A stretch of 64,000 nt of DNA from Plumapathes pennacea (lineage: Eukaryota; Cnidaria; Anthozoa; Antipatharia; Myriopathidae). Shown in pieces: positions 11,449-28,110 of the stretch. The number at the start of each line of letters is the position of its first letter. Positions within the stretch are counted from its first letter, which is position 1. The stretch lies in contig OZ038464.1 in assembly GCA_964036295.1 (NCBI GenBank), forward strand, positions 17,902,443 through 17,966,442, in the 5' to 3' direction. The notes under the pieces were generated by a model. It searched no databases. It worked only from the letters and a program-made list of their open reading frames with translations, and had not been told where the DNA came from. The translations under genes were made by a program, and so were the position numbers.

Positions 11449-12640
11449 GTTATTATTATTATTATGTAGGATAAATCATGTTCAGCACATTGTCTTGTAG
11501 GAGCATCGAATGTCCGTGTCCTCTGTCGACTCCAGTGTGGCCCTGGGTCTTGTGGCCACACCCATGGCACAGAGCATAAGAGCCGCTGCGCACCAGGACG
11601 ACCAGTCCATTATTCAGAGGGTGCAGGAGAAGGCCGTGCAGGGTGTCCAGGAGCTAAGGAATCTTGCACCAGCCGTCTCTCAGCACATGCAACAAGAGGC
11701 ACTGCGCAGACTACAGGAGCTGCAGGAGAAGATGGTGGGAGGGGAGAAGAAGAATGACCAGAAACTGAAAGAGAAAAGGAAGGAACGCAAGGTACACGCA
11801 AACACTAGACGGGAAAAACTGATCCGAGCTGTAAAGAAGATGGAAGATGACGGCATCATGGTAAAGGTGTATGATAACCTGCAGGACGAAATCAAATCCA
11901 AGAACAAAATCATTGAAGAACTGGACGTGAAGCTGAAGGGATCACAGAGTGAGATTGAGGACTTGCAGGAGGAGTTTGAACGGGACAGGGAGGACTTCCT
12001 AGAAACCATCAGGAAACAGGAGCAGACGCTGAAACTACAGCAGCAGATCTTAGATAAAATCCAGCCGTGCATCCGCCGAGATTGCAACTACTTCAATATT
12101 GATCGAGTCAAGACCGAGAGCTCCTGGGATGAAGAGACCGCCAAATGGAACCTACCAGAACTTGTGGTCACCAAGACAACGCTGCCCACCCCAGGTATAA
12201 TGCCCGGGGCAGGAATGCCTGCACGCAGTGGTCGCAAGTCTCCCCTGAACAGGGTCCAGGTAAACAACCAAGGACAGCTGACAAATGGTTACCCAGGGGG
12301 GTACCCCGAGGAATCTGGAGAGGACAAATTCCTGCAGCATTTATCGAAGAGTTCCAGTGATGATTTTGCGGCGAGTTATTTTAAACCCAAGCGAGCTGAT
12401 AGGCTATTGGCCGAGAAAAGATTCGAAAAGCGCGACTCGACGCCCCCTGGGGGGTCCCGTGCGCAAGTCGGGTTTCCAGCCCCACTCGGCCCCACTGGGG
12501 GGTTTGGAGCTGGTCAGCCTCCCCCGGGTGGGGGTGGGGTCGGACAGGCGTTAAATCGGCCGGTGCGGTTGGAGTCGTTGAATGTGAGCGGCGAGAAAGA
12601 GAAGAAGAAAAAGAGGTCGAAACACAATCAAGAACGATGA
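8648..12640 (+). CDS. KIF17: Kinesin-2 family motor KIF17 (homodimeric, ciliary)
   Basis: Four coding exons, joined by phase: 8648-9535, 10156-10390, 10808-11133 and 11501-12640, giving 862 residues. A non-coding 5' exon probably ends at 8125 (GAGAG/GTAAG) and is spliced to 8644 (TTGCAG/GATCATGG). The motor domain fills about residues 1-335. It has the P-loop GQTGCGKS (90-97), switch I SSRSHS and switch II DLAGSE, and the neck region [12 protein letters not shown] is nearly identical to vertebrate KIF17. A coiled-coil stalk follows, then a conserved KIF17 tail ([22 protein letters not shown], and an ASYFKPKRA block) ending in the basic [13 protein letters not shown]17 is a plus-end motor of cilia and dendrites. 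The protein is shorter than human KIF17 (about 1029 residues), mostly in the stalk. The family assignment is secure; the exon 3 and 4 boundaries are inferred from consensus sites. Confidence 0.93.
9834..10071. repeat. Near-perfect palindrome (113-bp arms, 12-bp spacer)
   Basis: Left arm 9834-9946 and right arm 9959-10071 are exact reverse complements on reading. They are separated by GATGTGATGAAT. The palindrome lies wholly within the first coding intron of KIF17, ending 84 bp before the acceptor. The arm carries the motif ACGTCAGTCACC, which resembles a repeat unit common in such genomes. It would fold into a long RNA hairpin in the pre-mRNA. Confidence 0.95.
11408..11465. repeat. (ATT)n microsatellite in KIF17 intron 3
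   Basis: A run of ATT/TTA triplets with one G interruption, between coding exons 3 and 4 of KIF17. Confidence 0.9.
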
Positions 12641-14355
12641 AACGACCTTTGTTACTAAAGACAGCAACAGCCTACAGATACTATAAATTAGAGCACAACA
12701 CACTGAACTACCAAGCCACCAAGGCGGGAAAAATCCGCTCTTGTCCAGAGCCCGGATCTGCGTCTTGTGACGTCATCAGAAGTGTCACTTGTGTGCAGCA
12801 GCAAATTGATCCGATTTGCACGTCCCATTATGAAACTGCTCTTGCTATACGAGTCGCTCGAGGCACCGATTGAGACGTTCTCATTCAAGCATACGCAATG
12901 TATAATCCACCAGAGTGTGATATTTACGCCATTGAAGTTTGTAGTGAACATAGTGAAGTCAAGCAGCTGTTATGCCACAATAGACATGAATCGAGTCGAG
13001 CTTGACACTATCAAAGAACTGGTTGGCTGTTTGACGACGACAATATTGTGTTGATGCACGTTTTGACTGAGGAATCTCGACTAAATAATTTATTGGGCAA
13101 GGTGAAATCTTCAAAGAAATCGCGCATTGCCGATTTTCACATTGCCTCGCGTGGCTTTTGAACTGAAGTGTACATCTGCTCTCACAAATACCGTACACCG
13201 CGTCGTTCTGGTACGTACATTTCTCGGAAGATTCAATCTCGAATTTTCAGTGTTCAATAGAAGTCCGTGTGTCTGCACCAGCAATCAAATCAATAGACAC
13301 CCTGAAGGACTTGGAGTCAACGCGTGTTGTACGAATTGAATTACCTCTCGCAAAGGGAGAAGTGTTTCGTCTTGATTGATTTTATTTTTTCAAAGTCACA
13401 ACCAATTGTGTAAATAATGGCAATCATGAAAATAAATGCCGTTTTGCGTGAGTGCAGTATCCAATAAACTGTGTAATACCTTTCACACCTGAGCTCAGTA
13501 TACACATTCTCATAACTATTCAAGAAGAAAATGGGAGTAGTGATAAAGGGAGAATTGATAGTCCAATAGCTTTCATCTGAGCAAACTATCAGGTCGCAAA
13601 TTCTCCGTGCTGTATCATATATCTCTGGTTAGAGACTGAAGGAGAAAATTGAAGTTGATCACTCAGGAGGCGAGCCGAGTGAACAGTCGACTTTTTCTCA
13701 GATCAATTCAACCTCATTTTTCGACCGTGCTGCTCTCAGATCGATCTCGGTGTTAGCCTGCATACAGGCGTTCTTCAACGCAAACGAAACGAGCTGTCGA
13801 GCGAAACGAGCTACGAGGACAATGGGGAGGACACGCAAAGTGAGCCTCTCCCCGTTCTCCTCGCGGGTCACTTCGCCCCCCCTCCTCCCCAGTCTCCTTG
13901 CGTAAACGGGCCCCACACCCGAGGACGCAAAAAATAACGATAACCGTTATTCGGTAGCCCACGATGCGTTCAAACAAGCTCGGCGCAAGAGAGTGTTCAT
14001 TTTACGCATTCAGCGGAGCTGGAACTTTTCCAGGCCGATTTGGCAGTGAAAGGCGGTTGGTCCTGAAAGTGCTAGGAGTAGATTTTTTTTTCTAGCAATC
14101 TTCAGCCACAGATCTGTGGCACAATAAGGAGAATTAAGTGGCTCTTTACCTTGGTCAATCAAGCCGGGTAGTCGAATTGTGCCACGCGAATTATTTCTAT
14201 AAACAAGTCAAAGACCTCGTGTGACAGTTATCCTTTTTAGCGGTGATGTAATGTACATTAGACCGTGAAGTCCCTGGTCACGCGAAGGTCATCTTACCTT
14301 GGTCTAGAACCATTAAACATTCATCACCAAGAAAGGGAAAGTGATTCATGGTCAA
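12641..14355. other. KIF17 3' side and intergenic spacer
   Basis: No coding region supported. Candidate AATAAA signals for KIF17 are at 13431-13436 and 13463-13468. About 13525-13670 is a copy of the dispersed repeat containing GAGACTGAAGGAGAAAATTG. About 13750-13920 is a GC-richer stretch that may be another repeat. The promoter of the following tetraspanin gene should lie in the right part. Confidence 0.45.
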
Positions 14356-15402
14356 ATGGATCTCTTGCAGGATACAGAAATCAGTGACAAACTTGACGAA
14401 ACTATCGAGTCCCCTGAAGAGGATGACCAATCTCATAAACGCGGCCGAGGTTGTTGCAGAATTGTTGCAGATAACAGGCGTCAAGTAGTCGCCCTTAGCA
14501 CGTTTCTGTTCCTCAGTTGTGGAGCAGCAATAGCACATGCAGCTTTCGTTGTTCTCTACGAGATATTGTACAATAACGGCACGCGAATGCAGAGTCAGAA
14601 GGTGATGCTAGGACTTGCTGTAGGGTTGGTTAGTGCAGCAGCTACCGTCATGTTTGTGTGTGTCCTCATTTGCTTGGCGTCGTGTCGACAAAAGGGGAAC
14701 CTAATGAGACATTCAGTCCTGGTTTGCAGAATTATGATCCTTATCGAGGTTTCCCTCGCCGTTCTCGCACTCTCTTACCAGACTACCGTGAAGGCAGACG
14801 CGGAGAGCCTTGCAGATTGGCGTGGCTTCATCTCTCGTTACCACAAGAGCGCTGCGCTGCGGTCAGATATGGATTCGATTCAAACTCGGTTGAAATGCTG
14901 CGGGTTTTCGAGTTACGAAGACTGGGAAGGCAACGCGTACTTTTCGTGCAGTTCAACGACTGCCGGACGATGTAGTGTGCCAGCGTCTTGCTGCAAAGGG
15001 AACAGTCCATCGTGGGTCTGCTCGCACAGTCAAATACGCTCACAAACAACCAAGGCAAAGCAACGATCTGGGTTAATTCACATACGTGGCTGCCTCGATC
15101 TTCTGGTGGGGTGGACAAAATACAACTTGATTCTGTTGTTTTGCGCGTGCCTTTTCTTAGTTTGCGTTCAAGTCATGTTATTTTCGGTCACATACGAGTT
15201 TCAAGCTCATTTGGAAGTGGACGACGTGGAGTTGAGAAGAGCAATTATTCAAAAAGAAGAAAGTGAAACCACCCGTGGCCATTTTCTTACGCTCCATCAA
15301 CGGTGTCACGATTGGAAAGCGAAGTTTCTCTGCAAGGTAATGTGTACAGACGTGAAACAAAACACTACGAGACAAGGAGCGAGTTCCATTCAGGACGTCT
15401 GA
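14356..15402 (+). CDS. Tetraspanin with eight-cysteine large loop (TspanC8-like), intronless
   Basis: The ATG at 14356 opens a single-exon frame of 348 residues. The frame could be extended upstream only through a GTG. Four membrane segments are visible at about 44-70, 83-109, 119-141 and 256-280. The large extracellular loop contains CCG (181-183), C198, C206, SCC (211-213), C222 and C246: eight cysteines, the pattern of the TspanC8 group. The C-terminal tail is long (about 68 residues) compared with typical tetraspanins, and a 43-residue acidic N-terminal tail is also unusual. TspanC8 proteins escort ADAM10 to the surface. The ADAM10 link here is inferred from cysteine pattern and loop similarity to TSPAN33, not shown. 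An acceptor-like CAG within codons 3-5 leaves a spliced start possible. Confidence 0.85.
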   Translation: MDLLQDTEISDKLDETIESPEEDDQSHKRGRGCCRIVADNRRQVVALSTFLFLSCGAAIAHAAFVVLYEILYNNGTRMQSQKVMLGLAVGLVSAAATVMFVCVLICLASCRQKGNLMRHSVLVCRIMILIEVSLAVLALSYQTTVKADAESLADWRGFISRYHKSAALRSDMDSIQTRLKCCGFSSYEDWEGNAYFSCSSTTAGRCSVPASCCKGNSPSWVCSHSQIRSQTTKAKQRSGLIHIRGCLDLLVGWTKYNLILLFCACLFLVCVQVMLFSVTYEFQAHLEVDDVELRRAIIQKEESETTRGHFLTLHQRCHDWKAKFLCKVMCTDVKQNTTRQGASSIQDV

Positions 15403-15534
15403 AAATAGGCAAGAATAATGCAGTCGGGTATATGAACATCGAGTTGTCCACAGATATTCTTCGAGCTTCAATACGTCGCCTTGATTACCAGAAGTTTTTT
15501 CGTCAATCGTTGAGTGGGATTGAGTGAGTGAGCG

Positions 15535-15540
15535 AATAAA
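15535..15540 (+). terminator. Polyadenylation signal of the tetraspanin gene
   Basis: AATAAA about 130 bp after the stop codon of the tetraspanin frame. Confidence 0.55.
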
Positions 15541-16855
15541 CCTCCGGGAGCGAAGGGTGAAAATATCTCATTTCCATGGTTCGGATTAGCTGCAAAATTT
15601 GTACTTTGGTTCTCACGGCTAGCTTTAGTCTTTCACTCCCGTACGCGATTGGTCGAATCATGTCACGTGAATCCAGTTATAAGTATTACATCGTAGGACC
15701 GTCCGACGATTGTTCGCGAGTAATTTGGGGTAACGCCTTCAACTTGTAAAATAAAATATAAATAATAAATCACTTTAAGTCTCAATGTATTTAGCACTGC
15801 CGTGCTAACTGGGGAGACTTGAAATGCAGAAACGAACTATCATAAACTGAACGCAAATTCGTTAAGAATCGTGCAATTGTGCAACTCGTAGCTCAATTCA
15901 TCAGTGCCCAAGTTCTGTAAGTCCCGCATTGGTCCTACTGAACGTCGTAAAATGATATATAGTACACACAAGCGTTTGACGTTTCAAAACACCGTACTGT
16001 AGGCGTACGCAGAAGTTCGTACAAAATAATGTGCACGCAGCTCTAAAATGAAATATTTGGGCATAGTTTTGTGTGAAATACGATGTCTGAAAAATGGCGC
16101 GCTTTTCATTAATTCTGCTAACCTGGCTAGTTTGTGGAGGAAAGTTGTCTCGGGGGTCGGGGACATCCTCCTCTCCGAGTCATCCTGGGCGCCCAACTTT
16201 CATACATTCCTTGATATCAACCACAGTGAACAGTTCACGTGAAAAAGTGACCCTGCCTCAATTTTTGGTTTCTGATGTAAACGGCTCGCTTCGATGTATA
16301 AAGATTGAAATAGATGTTGGCGCGTTCGCGTAACCTTAGCGTCTGGCCAACATTAAAGGACTGATTTTGTATAAAATCAAAATGTATCGCTCGTTACTAT
16401 ATTTAGCCATTTCATAAGAAATCTTCCTCAAATAGGAAACTATGTTTGACCCCAACCAAGACACAGTATTACAATTGTATTTGACAATTATAAAAACAAA
16501 ATATACGAAAAAATATAATTGTTTTGTGATCAAAAACTAAAAGCTTGCTTTCTAAATCCAATTTCTCATTATTTGTTTTAAACTACAGATAACAGCAGCG
16601 GCAACAAAAAAGGTTCATCTCAAAAGTGCCATCAACGCTGGACTAGGAATTCATACCATTGTTTCGTTTTCTCTTCTCATATGATTTTTTTTTTTTTTTT
16701 TTTTTTTGCGCCAAGCTCAATTTGAATCGGGAAACGTGGTAGTAGAACGATATTGTTCGTACAGCTAGTGTCATTGTTATGTGAATGTTTTTACCACTCG
16801 ATCCCTTCTCTATATTCTTTCACACTGCAAGCTCACTCAATTCATGCTAGGCCTC
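15541..16855. other. Convergent intergenic spacer
   Basis: AT-rich spacer between the tetraspanin (+) and HSD17B14 (-) 3' ends, including a T tract at 16684-16706. No gene supported. Confidence 0.5.
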
Positions 16856-19800
16856 TCAACTCGGGCCAGGTCCCTGCAGCCGCGTCTTTCTGCCATAGTT
16901 AAGTTCCGCTCCTCCACTCAACAGCAAGTCAATGCCCGTAGTGAACGTGGCTTCCGCCGCCAGATAGAGGCACGACTGACCAGACTCCTCCAGAGTGCCC
17001 ATACGACCCAGGAGCTGTAGGACAACAACAACAACAGTTAGTATAACCAATCACGGACTAGTACGAAGTCATGTGACGAACTACCGACATGAAAGCTATC
17101 ACGATTTAATGTCATCAATCACGAACTAGAACGAGTCTGGTCATGTGACCAGTATGGACCAATGGCACGTAAACACACAAGTGACAATATGATGACACAG
17201 CTTGGTAGAACGCATGATCACGGCACACTTGATTACAGTGACATCGTTTTGCGATAAGTACAGCAGTTTTTGATTGGCTGTTGAGAGTAATTGTATTCTT
17301 GCTGCGTTTGCAAAGCTTTGTGATTGGTATACAATTTACATTTTTTTGTAGCGTTCTTGGCCAATCAGGTGCAAAAGCAAAACCATGCGGTTTGAATTAA
17401 AGCAGATTGTAGTTGCTAGCCCGTCGGGCACCAAGCGAACGTTTCTTGCTTGTCCACTATGTAACATCTCGCAAGGCCCGGGCGTCAAACTAGCGGATTT
17501 TTTCGACTGTTGAACCATCTAACACCCCATTTACTGACCTGCGCGTCATCTCCTTCTTTCCTGGTAGCAGCACTGTCAGCGTGACCATCTGCCAATTCTT
17601 CCCACAGCGGTGTCCACACGTTACCTGGAGATAAGCTACAACGAAGAGGAAACTCCCATCACTTCCTACACAATTTAAATAATCTTCACGCTATTAGGCG
17701 TCAATTATTGCATACGTGTAATAGCGGGGTATTATCTTTACAACCAGGGTCGTATTCACAAAAGTTGCGCACGAACTTAAGTGTGATTTGCGCATACTAT
17801 CTCGCGCAAAATAGTACGCGTAAGTCATACTCAGGAACATTTTCGTCCATACTCAAACTTTGTGAATACGGCCCCAGGTATGATATTCTCTGTTGTTGTT
17901 GTTTTTGCCATAAATTGTCTTTATCGCTGTTGTTGATATTGTTGTCGTTGTATTGTAACTACCGTTGCAGTTTTCATCGTTGTAATTGTTGTCGTGTGTC
18001 ATTATTGCTGTTGTCGATATTTCATCATTGTTCTTCTCAATGATATTGCCACTTTTCTGGTTGTTGCTCTGTTGCATTACATTACCTGTTGACACGGACG
18101 CCATATTTAGCCTCGTCGACCGCCAGGGCTCTTGTCATTGATGTAATGCCACCCTAACGGGGGGAAAACGCGTTAATCGAAGCGTGCGTTGACGCTTTCT
18201 TTCTTAGCTTCTCTGCTGTCACTGCCTGTACACGTCACGGATCGAATTATGATATCAAAGATTAAACATGATGTCATCGAGCTGTGACATCATCATAATT
18301 ATATTTAACTCTAATATCACATACTTAAGCAAACTATGTGAAATATTTACTGATGTAAAGCAGGTGTTACACTGGTCGATTTGCAACGCCGATTTGCTCC
18401 AAATTCACGCAACGGTGTTGCAAGTTTTTGAATCGCTTTCAAAAACTTGAAACGCGTTGCAGCACTGCAAACATCGCAAAAAAGAGTTTGCAATGGGGTG
18501 TTACACCTGAACGATTTTTAGCGCAACATCGTATCGTTGCAAATCGTCATTGCAAATCGACCAGTGTAACACCACAGGGTCTTTAAACCTATGACATAAC
18601 GATTAACTATGATTTTAGCATCTATCATGTCAGTATCTAACTATCACGTCACAATTTGTCTGAGCAAAACAAACCTTAGTGGTCACATAGGCCACAGCTG
18701 CCATCTGGCCAATCTGAGCCACAAGACTGGAGAGGTTGATGATATTTCCTTTAGTTTTACGAAGGTGAGGAAGAGAAAGCTGAAAAACATAAAACACAAC
18801 AGTGATCAGAAGCAAACTTCTCCTTTTGATACTTAGTTAACTGTATGTAGTTAAGTATGGAGAAGATGGCAGCTGATCTCTCTTGTTTGGGTTCAATTTG
18901 ATCAGATTATTAATTCTCCTAACACTCCTCATACATTTTGTTCAGGTTAGGTTGGGAGAATTAGCACAAAACTGCTGTCCTCTTACCTTGCAGAATATAA
19001 AATAGTTCACCAAATTGAGGTTCAACAGATTCTTAAAGTCTTCCACAGAGGTGTCATCTATAAACTTTTCTGGAGGATCTGAGTTTGAGAGAGGAACATC
19101 ACTAAAACAGAGCAAGTTTAGCAGGAGAGTTTACAACATACTGTGAGTGGTTTTCGGACGACTGTTGCAGACAAAATGCCTACATGCTAGATGCAGATGT
19201 TGGGATAAAAGACATAGGAAGCTCCAAAAATGCAATAATTTGTGCCGAATTTTGTGGGAAATGTGATGTCTGCTGATTGGTCTCTTCATAACCAATCAAT
19301 CACAAATAATTACTTCTGGTTGTTAAAAGTGTATGTTTTTTCGTTTTTCTTTTTTTTTTTTCTGTTTTTTTTTTTATATATACAGTCTCTTTTATTGGTG
19401 CTGTGAATACTTTGGGTTTGCTTTTTGACAGTCATCCAAAAGAAAATCTCTATGAACCAGTAATAGAGTAAGCTGCTTACGCCATCCTGCATTGTTGATC
19501 AGACAGTCAATGCGCCCATATCTTTGTACAGTCTTATCAACAACATTCTGAAACAAGAAATCTGTTTAAAAATGTTGTGTCTGTGCAGTGCAACTACAAG
19601 AAATGGTGACAAGAAAGACAGTTAGACAGACTGTATCTATGGAAGGTTGAGGTGCAGATAATGCTTAATGCTACATGTCTTGATAAATGTGGAGGCTAAA
19701 AGCTCAAGATACAAGAAACAAATTTTACATAGACACAAGCAGGGAACTGTGGTACTGGTAGGAAAAGGGAAAGAAGTAAAGGGAAAAAAACTGAATTGAC

Positions 19801-20844
19801 CTATGCACCTTTATTTGTTCCTCTTTGCTGACATCACACTGTATAAAGTAGGCCTCTCCAGGTCCACTGGTGTTCACTTCAGTTTCTAGTTTCTTTCCAG
19901 CTTCCACTGCAGTCACAAGAGAAAAACGACTTGAGCGCAGCTAAAGATACTCTGTGTCGTCTTCTTGTTTCACAAACTACATGCATTCAAATATATGGCT
20001 CAAGCATAAGCACAAGAATATACACAAGCACACTTCTTCACTTAGTAATTCAGTTTGCAGTCTGGGAACAAGCACAGACCCCAAGATGGTAGGCAATCAA
20101 GAATAAGTTACTAATAATATACAATGTACAAAATAGTGACACAGGAAACATTCCTTGTGCCATTATCTCAGCTCACACATAACATTTCTTGGCTTAATAT
20201 ACTTGTGCACTCATGCTTTGAGGTTCAATATTAAAGGTCCTCCACCAACATTCTAGTAATACCTCTATATTCCAAAACAAGGTGATTTGCTTCACTTTGC
20301 TTTATTCTTGTTCACTCTCACTGCTAACTAATACTTAACAACAAATAATAAAATGTGCTAGAAGATTAATAAAAAGCAAAGTTGGAAATGTCCAAAGAGT
20401 GTCTAGGACACCATGCAAGGGACACTTCCCATAACCTGTGTTGTGAAGCAGAAAAGAAAAATCACATACAGTAGATTGCATATACCTCCTCTTGCACAGA
20501 AGACAACTTTAGCACCAGCCTTTACTGCAATTGAAAGCAGGCCCGGTGAATATTGATGTGAAACAATACAAACTACTTTCATTGATAAACAAAATGTACA
20601 AAGGATGTAATGAAATAATTATTTACACTGAGTGAGCTATCAAATGCCCAATTATCTGTACTGTACCATATATCTCTGATGGCAGACTGCAGGAGAAAAT
20701 TGAAGTTGATCACTTGAACTTGCAAATAGGTTAGAGTGTTTGCTTACCAAATACTCTTACAACTCCTTCGCCAATTCCTTTAGATCCCCCAGTGACAATG
20801 GTGACTTTGTCCTTGTACCTCAAGTGGCTATTGGATGATGCCAT
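16856..20844 (-). CDS. HSD17B14: 17-beta-hydroxysteroid dehydrogenase 14 (SDR family)
   Basis: Nine coding exons on the minus strand, all phase-consistent: 20748-20844, 20486-20524, 19809-19906, 19481-19547, 18987-19078, 18675-18779, 18086-18153, 17539-17635 and 16856-17014. They give 273 residues (human protein 270). The classical short-chain dehydrogenase fold is evident: the NAD-binding TGGSKGIG (18-25), the CDV acidic cofactor motif, NNAG (96-99), and the catalytic Ser149, Tyr162 and Lys166 in YVTTK. The segment GWHPPEKF and the C-terminal block [10 protein letters not shown]...[16 protein letters not shown] match HSD17B14 specifically. The family oxidises steroid and possibly sugar substrates with NAD in the cytosol; the substrate in this animal is unknown. 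Exon 5 starts at CTCAG/ATCC; the upstream TTTTAG alternative breaks the frame. It is divergent from DNAJC25. Confidence 0.92.
17746..17876. mobile_element. Short MITE in HSD17B14 intron 7
   Basis: The termini GGGTCGTATTCACAAA and TTTGTGAATACGGCCCC are imperfect inverted repeats around a body of about 130 bp. It has no coding capacity. It lies between exons 7 and 8 of HSD17B14. Confidence 0.7.
18363..18573. mobile_element. 211-bp MITE with perfect 24-bp inverted termini
   Basis: The left end, beginning GGTGTTACACTGGTCG, and the right end, finishing CGACCAGTGTAACACC, are perfect reverse complements over 24 bp. The interior has further internal complementarity around TTGCAA motifs. It sits in HSD17B14 intron 6. 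I see no certain target-site duplication. Confidence 0.85.
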
Positions 20845-21368
20845 TCTGTTCTGAAATCACCTCTCTTCTGCAGAAAAAAATAGGAATTTATTGAAAGTAA
20901 AAGCTGCCAAACGACACCAAAATCAGACTTTAAGGCTGGTGAACGCCGTAAGGAATGTGTTGACTGATGTTTCGTTTCAGAGCTCGAAACGTCAGCCAAA
21001 AAAGAAACAAATTATAAACTCCCAGGCCAGGATGACTATAAAATACCTGCTTCTTTTCTTTCCAAGGGCGTTGTTGGAGTGATTTGTCGAACTTTGAGTC
21101 AGACACGTAAATGGACGTATCTCCCCTCCCAGAAACCAGGAACAAAATCCAGGCAAATCCCCAGGCTGGCCCTAAACACAAGATCCACACAAACTGTCAC
21201 GAGATAATCAGATGATATGATAACACAAAACAAGCAGGCATCACATGCTCGAGCGAGAGAACCTGGGAATAACAACAACCCAGATGCACCATGGGATAGC
21301 GAATGTGTCCGCTGGTACAACCATTGCAGGCGCATCTCCACAAATTCACTAAAAACGACAACGGCGAT
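20845..21368. promoter_or_regulatory. Divergent promoter region HSD17B14 / DNAJC25
   Basis: The 524 bp between the two start codons must hold both 5' untranslated regions and promoters. The TGTTTCGTTTCAGAGCTCGAAACGTCAG stretch near 20965 resembles the dispersed unit at about 35934, so part of the spacer is repeat-derived. No TATA box is obvious. Confidence 0.6.
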
Positions 21369-26901
<5,533 letters not shown>

Positions 26902-27133
26902 GATGGCAAGTTATGCCACCAATACAAGTTAGAAATATTGTGCTTGAATTATCTATTTATGTCTCCAATCTGCATCATTTTGGTCACAGCAGTGAACTGT
27001 ATTTTGTCACCTTGCTAATCCTGTCGCTGGAGGTTTTATAACAAGCTGAAAAACTTGCTAACTAGTCAATGCCACTATCTGTCATCTTGACTTCGCTGTA
27101 TGTTGTGAGAAATATTGTCAAGGACACAAATTG

Positions 27134-27139
27134 AATAAA
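27134..27139 (+). terminator. Polyadenylation signal of DNAJC25
   Basis: AATAAA about 230 bp after the DNAJC25 stop codon. Confidence 0.65.
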
Positions 27140-27206
27140 AGAACATTATGGTATATTTGTTGCTAAATAATTCATTACGAAAGTCCAGAGTCTAGATTTA
27201 TGTGCA

Positions 27207-28110
27207 ATGTTGCAAACCATTGGATGGACACACGATGCAATTTATGCACGCAATGTCACACAATTGGGTGCACATGGTGCAATTGTTGCGCGCAATGTTC
27301 CTCACGATTTGATTGACACGGTACAATTGTTGCGTGCAAAATTGCACGTAGTTCGGTAGACACGGTGCAACTGTTGTGCGCAGTGTTGAAAACAATTAAG
27401 TGGATACGTTACAAATGTTGCGCGCAATGTTGCACGCGACTAGGTGGATACGGTGCAATAGTTGCGCGCAATGTTGCACGCGATTGAGTTGATACGGTGC
27501 AATTGTTGCGCCCAATGTTGCAAGCGATTAGGTGGATATGGTGCAATAGTTGCGCGCAATGTTCCTCACAATTTGATTGACACGGTACAATTGTTGCGTG
27601 CAAAATTGCACGTAGTTCGGTGCGCAGTGTTGGAAACAATTAATTGGATACGTTACAAATGTTGCGCGCAATGTTGCACGCGATTTGGTGGATACGGTGC
27701 AATTGTTGCGCGTAATGTTGCAAGCGATTTGGTGGATACGGTGCAATTGTTGCGCGCAATGTTGCAAGCGATTAGGTGGATACGGTGCAATAGTTGCGCG
27801 CAATGTTGTACGCGATTGAGTTGATACGGTGCAATTGTTGCGCGCAATGTTGCATGCGATTGGGTTGATACGGTGCAATTGTTGCACGCGATTGGGTGGA
27901 TACGGTACAAGTGTTGCGCACAATATTGCATGCGACTGGGTGGACACAAGGTGCAATTATTGCGGCCAATTTTGGACAAATTGGGTGGACATAAGTTACA
28001 AATGTTGCCACCATTTTGCACATGATTGAGTAGATACAGTGAAATTGTCCCGCTCAGTTTTGCACGACATTTCCTGCGCGCAGTGTAGATGACGTTGAAG
28101 TTACTTCTAA
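27207..28110. repeat. 44-bp-period minisatellite with TTGCGCGCAA palindrome
   Basis: Around nineteen diverged units follow one another. Each contains GGTGCAATTGTTGCGCGCAA and then ATGTTGCA(C/A)GCGATT and (G)GGTGGATAC. Spacing between GATACGGTGCAA starts is typically 44 bp. The decamer TTGCGCGCAA in each unit is self-complementary. Because 44 is not divisible by three, all frames are read in turn; this makes overlapping Cys/Ala/Asn-rich open frames on both strands that I do not count as genes. It starts about 300 bp after DNAJC25. The units decay toward the right end. Confidence 0.95.

Noticed and set aside
14341..14355. Five-codon extension of the first tetraspanin
   Set aside because: It starts at GTG; the first ATG in frame is 14356.
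27409..28029. Open frames of 76-142 codons with repeated Cys/Asn/Ala peptides on both strands
   Set aside because: They are translations of the 44-bp minisatellite in all frames; no non-repetitive coding sequence joins them.
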